DNA from: Dyadobacter sp. NIV53
GTDB lineage: Bacteria > Bacteroidota > Bacteroidia > Cytophagales > Spirosomataceae
Length of the DNA: 64,000 nt
Direction of reading: 5' to 3'
Assembly (NCBI RefSeq): GCF_019711195.1
Contig: NZ_CP081299.1
Span: 4,004,001-4,068,000 of the forward strand
The position numbers were made by a program, and so were the translations under genes. Every line of letters starts with the position of its first letter. The stretch's first letter is position 1. The notes beneath the pieces were generated by a model. The model ran no database searches and had not been told where the DNA came from. It was given only the letters and a program-made list of their open reading frames with translations. Of this stretch, positions 27,501-34,419 are shown piece after piece.

Positions 27501-27877
27501 ACGATCTGGAAAGGTCCTGGTTTGCCTGTATTCAGTTTGTTAAGGATTTCACCCCGCATGAGCACATTGGCATTATCCACTTCTTCATATTGATATGGCC
27601 TTTTATATGAAGTAGGGTAAAAAAGTACATCGGTTTTTCCAAGCAAACTCTGAAGGTCATTTTGAAAATACGCAGCTTCTTCCCGGTCGCTCAGAATATA
27701 TAACGACGGAGCTTTTTTCTTCTGCTGAATTGCTGCGGTCAGCACAGCATCAAGGCTTCCTACAAGCCCCTTGATCTGAACATGCGCTGCTTCCGGACTT
27801 TTTGATGTGATTTGTGAAACGAAGAGATCGAGGTAACTGTCTCCTCCATATAGCGTCAATAATTCTTTAACTTCCAA
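24530..27877 (-). CDS. mfd: Transcription-repair coupling factor
   Basis: This 1115-residue Mfd displaces RNA polymerase stalled at DNA lesions and recruits UvrA. In order it shows a UvrB-like N-terminal module; a CarD-type RNA polymerase interaction domain (LHVGDFVTHVDYGIGRFAGL, about residue 445); the RecG-like motor with Walker A CGDVGFGKTEIAIRAAF, VVDEEQKFGVKAKDRL and TLTATPIPRTLHFSL; MRGRVGRSNRKAFCYLL; and the C-terminal TRCF domain. The length is typical. It is divergent from pnuC and followed by gldJ with a 98-nt gap. Confidence 0.97.
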   Translation of the reverse strand: MEVKELLTLYGGDSYLDLFVSQITSKSPEAAHVQIKGLVGSLDAVLTAAIQQKKKAPSLYILSDREEAAYFQNDLQSLLGKTDVLFYPTSYKRPYQYEEVDNANVLMRGEILNKLNTGKPGPFQIVTYPEALFEKVINKRSLKDNTFPVKVGEKLDPSFLTEFLNSYGFEMTDFVFEAGQFSVRGGIIDVFSFANEHPFRIELFGDEVETIRSFDPDTQLSIETARQINVVPDIQQRLINETRESFFNFLPDETVLWFKDAELTLEVIEKCFEKAERALAEVTGGGIQIVSNPQDLYETRRGFLNLVKKFKTVEFGKKFYFKTENRLPYASKPQPSFNKDFKRLLDDLQENQSKGFTNIIAAEQPKQLDRLERIFEDLDPFVKFQSMHISLKEGFVDENLKIVCYTDHQIFDRFHKYRLKEKFSKSKAITLKELKSLHVGDFVTHVDYGIGRFAGLEKKDVNGKEQEAIRLIYRDNDLLYVSVHNLHKIAKYTGKEGTPPAMSKLGSGDWEAKKSKVKKQLKDIAHELIALYAKRRQAPGFPFSPDNYMQAELESSFIYEDTPDQATATSDVKDDMEKAHPMDRLVCGDVGFGKTEIAIRAAFKAVCDSKQVAVLVPTTILAMQHFKTFSERLADFPVKVGYINRFKSTKEIKETLKQTEEGKVDILIGTHRILNKDVHFKDLGLLVVDEEQKFGVKAKDRLKEMRVNVDVLTLTATPIPRTLHFSLMGARDLSVIATPPPNRQPVTTEVHTFSEEFIRDAISFEVQRGGQVFFVHNRVNDIESIANIIMRLVPDVRIGVAHGQMDGDKLEKVMVAFINGEYDILVSTNIIESGIDIANANTIIINTAHMFGLSDLHQMRGRVGRSNRKAFCYLLTASATTLASDSRKRLQTLEEFSELGDGFKVAMRDLDIRGAGNLLGAEQSGFVNDLGYELYHKMLDEAVQELKNNEFKDLFATSMGLPSKLLPDCQIETDFATLIPDDYVKNISERLSLYTRLDNISTEEELTKFEKEVIDRFGPMPSVVQDLLKAVRLRWEAERLYFEKLTLKSNTLKGYFVTSQNDAFFQSSKFGQVIDYVKKHPKQSSLKDQKGKLILICEDVKSIDQARNILIEMTQ

Positions 27878-27950
27878 GTAATTTCAATAATTGGGCGGCC
27901 TGTTTCCGCGGTGAATGACCAGATGTTTTTAATCGTCTCTTGAAATGCAA

Positions 27951-27983
27951 AAAGCCGTTTCGGGAAATTTCCCGTCCGGCTTT
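27951..27983 (-). terminator. Strong hairpin with T-run upstream of mfd
   Basis: AAAGCCG and CGGCTTT enclose an inner perfect palindrome CGGGAAATTTCCCG. On the minus strand the stem is followed by a run of five T (including the last stem pairs). It lies 74 nt before the mfd start, in the divergent mfd/pnuC gap, where no upstream minus-strand gene ends. It could therefore be an attenuating leader hairpin of mfd, or a leftover terminator. Confidence 0.55.
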
Positions 27984-28128
27984 ATAGTAACAACAGTTTT
28001 TTTGCTTTTGTTTGCTGTAACTCGTGTTTTATATAAATAAATTAAAAGCAGACCTTAATTATACGAATCCATGAATAGTTACAATTATTAGTAAAAATTA
28101 GTGTAATTCGTGGCAAAAAAACCTTTTA

Positions 28129-28746
28129 ATGATAGACTGGCTTAACCAAACCATTTCACTTTCCGGCATTATTACCACACCTTTAGAAATTCTTGGTTTT
28201 TTAACCGGTGCAATCTGTGTGTATCTGAATACACGTCAAAATGTTTTAGGATGGTTTTTCGGTATCATTAATGCTGTTCTATATGTTGCAGTATTCTGGC
28301 AGGTAAGGCTTTATGCAGATGTAGGATTGCAGGGCTATTACTTTATAACAAGTATCTATGGCTGGTGGTTGTGGCTGTATGGAGGAAAAAGCCATGATGG
28401 AGTTGTGGTAACCAGCACGCCAGTCAAATTATATCCTGTTTTTGCTCTCATTTTCGTAGTTGTAACATTGTCATGGGGATTCCTTCTGGGAAGATTTACC
28501 AATGCAAGCCTCACTTATGCAGATTCGGCATTAACAATTGCCAGCCTGATTGCACAATGGATGATGGCACGCAAATATCTGGAAAACTGGATTATATGGA
28601 TCGTGGCTGATGCGTGTTATACGGCCATGTATTTTTACAAAGACCTGCACCTGACAGCCATTTTGTATTTCGTATTTCTGGTTTTGGCAGTGATGGGTTA
28701 TGTGCAATGGAAACGGGACATTTCGGCTGAAGTTCAAGGTTCATGA
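28129..28746 (+). CDS. pnuC: Nicotinamide riboside transporter PnuC
   Basis: This 205-residue membrane protein has about seven hydrophobic segments and the PnuC features GAICVYLNTRQNVLGWFFGIIN, WQVRLYADVGLQGYYFI and the WGWW-like SIYGWWLWLYGG. PnuC takes up nicotinamide riboside for NAD synthesis, and some homologues import thiamine. No TPP riboswitch pattern is visible in the 250 nt upstream, which favours the nicotinamide riboside role. It is monocistronic on the plus strand. Confidence 0.92.
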   Translation: MIDWLNQTISLSGIITTPLEILGFLTGAICVYLNTRQNVLGWFFGIINAVLYVAVFWQVRLYADVGLQGYYFITSIYGWWLWLYGGKSHDGVVVTSTPVKLYPVFALIFVVVTLSWGFLLGRFTNASLTYADSALTIASLIAQWMMARKYLENWIIWIVADACYTAMYFYKDLHLTAILYFVFLVLAVMGYVQWKRDISAEVQGS

Positions 28747-28825
28747 GTTCAGAAGTTTAAAGTTCGCAATTCACTGTCCACTGCCCAACTTTTTACTGCA
28801 CCGGCAGCCCGGTTTGAACTCTAAA
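28743..28825. repeat. Imperfect inverted repeat after pnuC
   Basis: AGTTTAAAGTTC (about 28755-28766) and GAACTCTAAACT (about 28817-28828) are inverse complements with one mismatch. They enclose CACTGTCCACTGCCCAACT, text of a kind that recurs in Bacteroidota intergenic regions. It fills the whole gap between the convergent pnuC and barstar-like genes and may terminate both. Confidence 0.45.
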
Positions 28826-28826
28826 C

Positions 28827-29270
28827 TCATTCCACTTCTCCAAAAGGAATTTCCTGTTCTTCGAGCAAAGTCCTGATACGCGATGAATCGTCGAAAATGA
28901 TATGGAGTTCTTTTTTGGCTATATCTTCTTCTTCGTCCATCCATTTCCAGTCTTCGGCAGTGGCGCCAAATATGTCTAAAACTGAAAGTATACGCTCTTC
29001 TGACCTTTCTCTGGAAAGCCAGTCAGCTGAATTATTGATATAAATTATTACTTTTTGCTCTTTAATCCATTCCAGATCGTTCAGCATTTCATCCAAAGCA
29101 TCCAGATTTTTCCCTGAATAATCCGGGAATTTCATGGCAGTTCCGATCTGTTCATGAAAATCTTTCATGGAAGTTGCCTTTGCGCCATCAACTATGCCTA
29201 TAAAAGCACCCAAAAAAGATTTTTTAACACTAGCCGCGCTTTTTGTCAAAAGAAAGTGTGCGTTTTTCAT
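28827..29270 (-). CDS. Barstar-like ribonuclease inhibitor
   Basis: The 147-residue protein contains the barstar (barnase inhibitor) core: a helix with FHEQIGTAMKFPDYSGKNLDALDEML, a WI-containing strand (LEWIKEQKVIIYIN), and acidic helices. There is no signal peptide, so it stays in the cytoplasm, as expected for an immunity protein. It is larger than Bacillus barstar (about 90). Immediately upstream on the same strand is a barnase/RNase Sa-like lipoprotein, so the two form a ribonuclease/inhibitor pair. The 148 nt between them contains a heptamer array. Confidence 0.87.
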   Translation of the reverse strand: MKNAHFLLTKSAASVKKSFLGAFIGIVDGAKATSMKDFHEQIGTAMKFPDYSGKNLDALDEMLNDLEWIKEQKVIIYINNSADWLSRERSEERILSVLDIFGATAEDWKWMDEEEDIAKKELHIIFDDSSRIRTLLEEQEIPFGEVE

Positions 29271-29331
29271 TTTAAAATAAATATTGATTTTTTAAAAAAT
29301 TCTGGAACCTTAAAAGACCGAAAACTGATTT

Positions 29332-29422
29332 CCCTTATCCCTTATCCCTTATCCCTTATCCCTTATCCCTTATCCCTTATCCCTTATCCCTTATCCCTTA
29401 TCCCTTATCCCTTATCCCTTAT
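29332..29422. repeat. Tandem array: 13 exact copies of the heptamer CCCTTAT
   Basis: From 29332 to 29422 the 7-nt unit CCCTTAT repeats 13 times without a mismatch (91 nt). The stop codon of the ribonuclease gene (29419-29421, minus strand) lies inside the last unit. The rest fills most of the spacer to the barstar gene. Because 7 is not a multiple of 3, copy-number change would alter spacing but would not fuse frames in a fixed way. Such arrays slip readily during replication. Confidence 0.95.
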
Positions 29423-29877
29423 TTAACCTCCACAAAGGTATTATAATGATCTTTTGTATACCAGGCTTGTTTTGTTTCACTGGTAATCAACCGTTCGGTA
29501 CCTCTGTTTTTTCCTTTTATTTTCGGATTTACATCCCATTCCAGGTATTTCATCGGTTTGGAGTTAGAATCTTTTAGAGGCAGGCGTCTTTCATAATTGC
29601 CAAATTTCCTGCCGCCTGAAAATCCATCCGGAGCGCGGTTGTATTTCCGTACATACTCCAAAACGGTATAGACTTTTGCAGGAATAACTTGACTGGTTTT
29701 TTGTTTGGAATACTTCTTATTTTCCTTTTTCTTAGAAAAACCTGAAACGGTTTGTTCCGTTTTTGGTTTGGAATAGGAAGTAGTTTTTTGCTGGGAATCA
29801 GTCGCAGCCTGGCATCCGGAAATCCGGATAAGTAAGATAAAAAAAAGGGAATTCTGAATAAACCGTGTAAAAGACAT
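29419..29877 (-). CDS. Barnase/RNase Sa-like guanyl-specific ribonuclease, lipoprotein
   Basis: The 152-residue product has a signal peptide with a lipobox-like ISGC (about residue 22), a Lys/Ser/Thr-rich linker, and a C-terminal microbial ribonuclease domain of about 80 residues. That domain contains YTVLEYVRKYNRAPDGFSGG, NYERRLP, YLEWDVNPKIKGKNRGTERL and AWYTKDHYNTFVEV. The catalytic Glu (YLEWDV), Arg (TERLI) and His (KDHY) of the RNase Sa/barnase fold are all present. It is probably exported and anchored, acting on RNA outside the cytoplasm. The barstar-like gene follows on the same strand. Confidence 0.88.
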   Translation of the reverse strand: MSFTRFIQNSLFFILLIRISGCQAATDSQQKTTSYSKPKTEQTVSGFSKKKENKKYSKQKTSQVIPAKVYTVLEYVRKYNRAPDGFSGGRKFGNYERRLPLKDSNSKPMKYLEWDVNPKIKGKNRGTERLITSETKQAWYTKDHYNTFVEVK

Positions 29878-29916
29878 AAAAGGTAGTAAAGAAATCGGGT
29901 AATTATTTTAACATAA

Positions 29917-29951
29917 AAATACCTCACCATTTTTACAATGATGAGGTATTT
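29917..29951 (-). terminator. Intrinsic terminator after the 29965-30261 gene
   Basis: AATACCTCA and TGAGGTATT (extendable to 10 bp) form the stem around a 15-nt loop. On the minus strand the stem runs into TTTTTATG. It lies 14 nt after the stop of the small isomerase-like gene and before the ribonuclease gene. Confidence 0.75.
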
Positions 29952-29964
29952 CTCCATCTTACTA

Positions 29965-30261
29965 TTAGTTCAGAGAGAACATGGGAAGCCTTAATGCAAC
30001 TACATTATTGAATAATAATTTGCTGATTTTAGGATCCATGAAATCAATCAATGGAAATTCGGAAACGAGCGACATTACCTCAAACTCACTTTCTGCTTTT
30101 ACCACACACCAAAGTTTAGAATAATCCTCTGACAGCGCGTAAGACATCATTCGCCCCTGTTCCATCATTTCATTAATCTTTTTTCTCTGAGCAGGTATTT
30201 TCGCTGTAAAATCTTCCGACATCACAGCGGGAAGATGTATTTCAACCATATATTGGCTCAT
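29965..30261 (-). CDS. Muconolactone isomerase-like / YCII-type dimeric alpha-beta barrel protein
   Basis: The 98-residue protein begins MSQYMVEIHLPAVMSEDFTAK and has a central KLWCVVKAESEFEVMSLVSEFPLIDFM stretch. The order (strand, long helix with RKKINEMMEQGRMM, strand, helix with SEFPL.DFMD) is that of muconolactone delta-isomerase and related ferredoxin-like dimers. Nothing around it points to aromatic degradation, so a catabolic role is doubtful and the substrate is unknown. It is divergent from the sigma factor gene. Confidence 0.6.
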   Translation of the reverse strand: MSQYMVEIHLPAVMSEDFTAKIPAQRKKINEMMEQGRMMSYALSEDYSKLWCVVKAESEFEVMSLVSEFPLIDFMDPKISKLLFNNVVALRLPMFSLN

Positions 30262-30288
30262 GGACGATAGAAGTTAGGTGTACAGAAA

Positions 30289-30296
30289 TACCTTTG
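30289..30296 (+). promoter_or_regulatory. -7 promoter box upstream of the ECF sigma gene
   Basis: TACCTTTG matches TAnnTTTG. It lies 251 nt before the sigma factor ATG, which would give an unusually long leader. A nearer promoter is not obvious, although GTACGTTATATTGTAC (30438-30453) is a symmetric element in between. Confidence 0.35.
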
Positions 30297-30546
30297 TATT
30301 TACTTCACTTATAAAAGGATATGCGCTTCTTATTAGTTCCTGTAATAATAACAGGACTATTTATGAAACCAATTTATTTTTCAAATATTTCCAACCTTTT
30401 ATTGGAAAGCTGTGTCAGTCTGTATATCCGATGTGCAGTACGTTATATTGTACCAAGGGAAATAATAAGAGACAGTATTAACTATCTTTGGGATAGAGGT
30501 GCTGAATATTAACTAACAAACCGAACGAAGCACCCCTAAACTTCGG

Positions 30547-31116
30547 ATGACCTTTAACGAACAAGATTTGGTGATTGGCTGCAAACAGCGCAACCGTGTC
30601 GCTCAAAAACAACTATACGATGTTTTTGGGGGTAAGCTGTTTGCTATATGCCTCAGGTACACCAAAAACCGTACAGATGCCGAGGATGTGTTACAAGACG
30701 CTTTTATTAAAATTTATGAAAATATAGAGTCATTTCGAAACGATAGCCCGCTGGAATACTGGCTCAGGTCAATTGTTGTGAATACGGCTCTGAATCATCT
30801 CAGACAGCAAAAACATTTTAAGGACCTGGATGATATTGAAACGTATGAAAATGGTATTGCCGACAGAGAAATCACATTAGGTAATTTTCAGATGCAGCAG
30901 CTGATGGAGCTTGTTCAGGAGCTGCCGCCGGGTTGTCAGCTTATTTTTAACCTGTACGCTATTGAAGGTTATCAGCATAATGAGATTGCCCAGAAGCTGG
31001 GAATATCCGAAGGAACTTCAAAATCGCAGTATGCGCGTGCAAGAGGTATACTTCAGCAAAAATTAAATAGGGAAAAAAGATTTGATGATGGATCCGTCCG
31101 AAATAAACAACTTTGA
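30547..31116 (+). CDS. ECF-type RNA polymerase sigma-70 factor
   Basis: The protein has 189 residues. Region 2 includes LRYTKNRTDAEDVLQDAFIKIYENI and SPLEYWLRSIVVNTALNHLR. Region 4 includes ELPPGCQLIFNLYAIEGYQHNEIAQKLGISEGTSKSQYARAR. This is the group of Bacteroidota ECF factors paired with anti-sigma/outer-membrane hybrids. Its 3' end overlaps the next gene by about 32 nt, so the two are co-translated and should work as sigma and anti-sigma. No FecR/SusC partner is nearby, so the target regulon is unknown. Confidence 0.93.
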   Translation: MTFNEQDLVIGCKQRNRVAQKQLYDVFGGKLFAICLRYTKNRTDAEDVLQDAFIKIYENIESFRNDSPLEYWLRSIVVNTALNHLRQQKHFKDLDDIETYENGIADREITLGNFQMQQLMELVQELPPGCQLIFNLYAIEGYQHNEIAQKLGISEGTSKSQYARARGILQQKLNREKRFDDGSVRNKQL

Positions 31117-32671
31117 AAATCAGTGGAAAAAGGCTTTTGACGAAGCTTCTGAAACCCCTCCGCCTTCTGTGTGGAAAGGGATAGAAGCACGCCTTGACCA
31201 TGATGAAAATGACCGGATTATTCCGCTATGGTGGCGAAATCCGAAGATATGGTATGCTGCTGCGTCAATTGCCGCTTTACTTTTAGTTGGAGGTGGGATC
31301 TGGTACAATAACCGTCTGGATGATAGAAATTTAAATTTGGCACAAAACCGGTTTCAAACTGAAACCAGGCCGGGTAAAGCACCTGCAAATGATTCAGAAA
31401 AAGTAGTTGCACAGGAAAATGAGGCAGGAAAGAAAGTTGATGAAGAAGTTTTGGAAGAAACATTGATTGCCAGCAGCCCGAATAAATCGGAACTAAATAA
31501 AAGCGAAAATGGTAAGACCCGGAGTACAGTTGTTGGAAACGAGAATGTTACTGAAAAAGCCGATAAGGAATTTGCTAACAGCACGAAATCAGGAAATGTA
31601 AATTCTGGTAAAACGAAGGCTAATTCAGCTAAAGAACCCCAATACGCTATAAACAAAATACAGAAAAACCAACAGGTATCAGACAAAAACGATGCTGTTG
31701 ATAAAGTGTCGTCCGGATTACCAGCAGATGTCGTTTCAGATAAAATTGCGACTGTTGCCATTCAGCCGGATTTAAAAGAAAAAACAGTTGTTACAGAAAG
31801 CAAACCGGTTTTGGCCGAGTTACTGACACCGCTTCCGTACAGCGACCTGGAAGTTTTTATGCAAAAACGTTACGTATTCTTTAAGCCTGAATCGATTAAA
31901 GAAGAAAAGCTTTCAGAACCTAAAAAATCCGGGGAATACTGGGCAGGGATCAGCATGATGCCGGCATCATTTAATCCGGATGTAAAAATAAAATCGGCAC
32001 CGACCGCATTTGCCAGCCAGCTGAATTCCAGACAAAAATCTCTGACTGGAACCAACGAAGCAGGTACATCTTATGCATTGCAAACACAGGGCGGGGTACG
32101 CTTGTCCAAACATTGGTCTATGGAAATGGGTGTAAGCTATCTGAAAGGAAATGCCAAATACGAAGGTGGAGGATACGTGTTAAGTGCTTATGCCAACACC
32201 AGTTCTAATGTTTTACAAAGTGCGCTAAACGGATTGTCGGCCAATCCAAGTGCCGATAAAAGTGGTGATTACTTAAACAACGGAGCGCTTTATATTGATG
32301 TAAATAAAAAAGTAAGCAACGATTACCAATACCTGCAATTACCATTACAGGCCGGCTTTACTTTAAATCCCGACAAAAAACTGAGCTATTCGGTATTAGG
32401 CGGGATGATGGCGAATTTCTTTTTGAGCAACGAACTTGAATCTGCTTCGGGAGAAATTATTACTACGAAAGCAAGTGATGATGTATACCGTAGTATGAAC
32501 TGGGCAGCTACCACTGGTTTACGTTTTAATTACAAACTATCCACCAAATGGAAAGCCAGCCTGACCGGATCGTATCAAAAAGCTATTTCGTCAGGATTTA
32601 AAGCGAATCAAAGCCTTGAATCACATCCCTATTTGTATGGTGTTTCCTGGGGTGTACGTTATTCTTTTTAA
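31085..32671 (+). CDS. Anti-sigma-like inner-membrane domain fused to an outer-membrane barrel
   Basis: I start at the ATG at 31085 (or 31088). The product is about 528 residues. Residues 1-60 are cytoplasmic and resemble the zinc-free anti-sigma N-terminus (WKKAFDEASETPPPSVWKGIEARL). One transmembrane helix follows (YAAASIAALLLVGGGIWY). Then about 180 residues of Lys/Glu/Asn-rich low-complexity linker could span the periplasm. Residues from about 285 form an OMP-type beta-barrel with alternating strands (GGVRLSKHWSMEMGVSYLKGN, SYSVLGGMMANFFLS) ending GVSWGVRYSF with the terminal Phe of a BAM substrate. It overlaps the sigma gene. Confidence 0.8.
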   Translation: MMDPSEINNFENQWKKAFDEASETPPPSVWKGIEARLDHDENDRIIPLWWRNPKIWYAAASIAALLLVGGGIWYNNRLDDRNLNLAQNRFQTETRPGKAPANDSEKVVAQENEAGKKVDEEVLEETLIASSPNKSELNKSENGKTRSTVVGNENVTEKADKEFANSTKSGNVNSGKTKANSAKEPQYAINKIQKNQQVSDKNDAVDKVSSGLPADVVSDKIATVAIQPDLKEKTVVTESKPVLAELLTPLPYSDLEVFMQKRYVFFKPESIKEEKLSEPKKSGEYWAGISMMPASFNPDVKIKSAPTAFASQLNSRQKSLTGTNEAGTSYALQTQGGVRLSKHWSMEMGVSYLKGNAKYEGGGYVLSAYANTSSNVLQSALNGLSANPSADKSGDYLNNGALYIDVNKKVSNDYQYLQLPLQAGFTLNPDKKLSYSVLGGMMANFFLSNELESASGEIITTKASDDVYRSMNWAATTGLRFNYKLSTKWKASLTGSYQKAISSGFKANQSLESHPYLYGVSWGVRYSF

Positions 32672-32763
32672 TTTTTTTATAGCCGTTCCAACTATTTCCT
32701 GACAAAAATAATCCTTGTTAAACAGGTTTGCTGAAAGCACGAAGTCTTTCGGGATCTGCCACT

Positions 32764-32786
32764 GCGACGGTCCGCCGTAGCGTTTT
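32764..32786 (+). terminator. Probable terminator after the anti-sigma/barrel gene
   Basis: GCGACGG, a 4-nt loop and CCGTAGC pair with one internal mismatch and are followed closely by TTTT. It lies about 95 nt after the stop and 36 nt before the serpin start. The fold is modest. Confidence 0.45.
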
Positions 32787-32821
32787 AATATCCCTGTATA
32801 GTGATCTCAAATTTATTAGCC

Positions 32822-34060
32822 ATGAATAAGATCCTTAAAAACAGTTTTATAATTCCCGCTCTGCTAACAGGAGCGTTGTTATTTGCCTGCACCAACGACG
32901 GCGTAACGCCTGTTGACGAAGTTAATCCGGTGGTAATTCCTGAAAATATTGCCGCCGGAACAACAGCTTTCGCTTTCGATTTCTTTAAGAACATGCAGGA
33001 AACCCAGCCTGCAGAAGAAAATTTATTCATATCTCCATTGAGCCTGCATATGGCAATGGGCATGTTGCTGAATGGTTCAGAAAGCGAAACCGCCAACGAA
33101 ATCCTCAAAACCTTAAAAATGGAAGGTGTTTCTCTTGCTGATCTGAACAAGGCATACAAAACGCTTCTGGATGAATTACCACTGGCAGATTCTAAAGTAA
33201 ACCTGGGTTTGGCTAATTCTGCCTGGTACCGTAATGATTTTCAGGTAGAAACAGATTTTCAGAATGTGCTACGCACTTCATTTGATGCCGAAGTAACCGG
33301 TTTGCCTTTTGATGATGCGGCAAAAACGAAAATCAACAATTGGGCGAGCGACAAAACCAATGGCAGGATCAAAAAAGTACTTGATGAAATCAGTCCCGAA
33401 CATGTCATGTTTCTGTTGAACGCATTGTATTTTAAAGGTGATTGGAAAACAAAATTTGATGCTTCCAAAACACTGGATACACCATTTTATCTGCAAAACG
33501 GAACACAGAAAACCGTTAAAATGATGTATGCCAAATCAGATTTTAAAGTAGCAGGCGGAGAAAAATACAATGCCCTGCAATTACCTTATGCAAACGGGCA
33601 ATTCAATATGACCCTGCTGATTCCACAAGGCCAGAACACAGTTGGTTCAGTCATTTCCGGGCTTACTCCGCAGGATTGGAATAATCTTCAGACAACTCGT
33701 TTAATAAAAACCGGAGTAAATGCAGGCCTTCCGCGTTTTACCCTCGAATACGCTGCAAAGCTGAATAATACCCTGAATAAAATGGGAATAAACAAGGTTT
33801 TCACAGATGCTGCGGAACTTGGTAAAATTAATAAAACCGCAGATCTGTTCGTCGATTTTGTAAAACAGAATACTTATCTGAACATAGACGAAAAGGGAAC
33901 GGAAGCAGCCGCAGTGACAACTATTGGGATTGGCCTTACATCTGCAAATCCTAATGAACCCAAATACATCTGCGATCGCCCTTTTGTATTGATCATCAGT
34001 GAAAAAACTTCCAATACCATTCTTTTCATGGGAAGAATCATGAATCCGGAAAGCAAGTGA
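32822..34060 (+). CDS. Serpin family protease inhibitor, lipoprotein
   Basis: I start at the ATG at 32822 (MNKILKNSFIIPALLTGALL). The signal peptide ends in the lipobox LLFAC, so the protein is lipid-anchored. The serpin fold is complete: ENLFISPLSLHMAMGMLLNGS, NALYFKGDWKTKFD, and the C-terminal DRPFVLIISEKTSNTILFMGRI. The reactive-centre hinge GTEAAAVTTIG has small residues at P12-P9, which is needed for loop insertion, so it should be inhibitory. The scissile bond is probably near GLTSAN (P1 about Thr). The 412 residues are normal. Bacterial surface serpins are thought to block host or competitor serine proteases. Confidence 0.95.
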   Translation: MNKILKNSFIIPALLTGALLFACTNDGVTPVDEVNPVVIPENIAAGTTAFAFDFFKNMQETQPAEENLFISPLSLHMAMGMLLNGSESETANEILKTLKMEGVSLADLNKAYKTLLDELPLADSKVNLGLANSAWYRNDFQVETDFQNVLRTSFDAEVTGLPFDDAAKTKINNWASDKTNGRIKKVLDEISPEHVMFLLNALYFKGDWKTKFDASKTLDTPFYLQNGTQKTVKMMYAKSDFKVAGGEKYNALQLPYANGQFNMTLLIPQGQNTVGSVISGLTPQDWNNLQTTRLIKTGVNAGLPRFTLEYAAKLNNTLNKMGINKVFTDAAELGKINKTADLFVDFVKQNTYLNIDEKGTEAAAVTTIGIGLTSANPNEPKYICDRPFVLIISEKTSNTILFMGRIMNPESK

Positions 34061-34135
34061 GAACGGCCGTCGGCTTTTGGCAATCGGCGGTCAAACATTG
34101 GCAATCGCTAGTCGGCTTACGGCTTAATGCAGTCA
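34061..34135. repeat. CGGC-type degenerate intergenic repeat, copy 1
   Basis: The stretch after the serpin stop is built from variants of GGCAATCGGCGGTC and GTCGGCTT (for example CCGTCGGCTTTTGGCAATCG and GGCAATCGCTAGTCGGCTTA). A related segment is at 48241-48272. No gene is present from 34061 to 34419; the rest of the gap holds only a terminator at 34295-34332. Confidence 0.55.
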
Positions 34136-34294
34136 CGCTTTTGATCATCAAAGACCAGAATTGCAGGTATTAAAGCCGAGCTTCAAAATATGAATTCTCC
34201 AGAAAACTGAAAGCGGACTGTCGAAAGCTGGCTACCGATTACCAAAATATTAAAGATAAAAATACTGGCAAATGCTGGTATTTCGGGGTGCGTT

Positions 34295-34332
34295 ATCGTC
34301 CGGAGGCTTTGCTTCCGGACGATTTTGTTTTT
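34295..34332 (+). terminator. Strong intrinsic terminator downstream of the serpin gene
   Basis: ATCGTCCGGAGGC and GCTTCCGGACGAT form a 13-bp stem (one G-T pair) around a TTT loop, followed by TTTGTTTTT. It lies 235 nt after the serpin stop, in an otherwise empty gap. Confidence 0.88.
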
Positions 34333-34419
34333 CTCTTCCAACCTTTTGATGCTCAATGGAGTCCTTGAACTATATGAGTAAAAAATAGTATTCCTGCCAC
34401 ACCTAACAAACCTGCTGTT

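Noticed and set aside
28095..28114. GTGTAATTCGTGGC words upstream of pnuC resembling ATTCGTGGC at 49190-49200
   Set aside because: The match is only 9-10 nt in AT-rich gaps, too short to claim a repeat family from this window alone.
27984..28128. TPP riboswitch upstream of pnuC
   Set aside because: No CTGAGA/ACCTGAT-type conserved blocks are present.
29154..29426. Plus-strand ORF reading through the heptamer array with repeated SLIPYPL
   Set aside because: It is a by-product of the CCCTTAT array antisense to the barstar gene; the protein-like periodicity comes from the 7-nt repeat.
30321..30512. 63-codon ORF (MRFLLVPVIITGLFMKPIYF...) between the -7 box and the sigma factor gene
   Set aside because: No homology or clear signal; probably chance coding in a leader, although its position after TACCTTTG deserves a look in transcript data.
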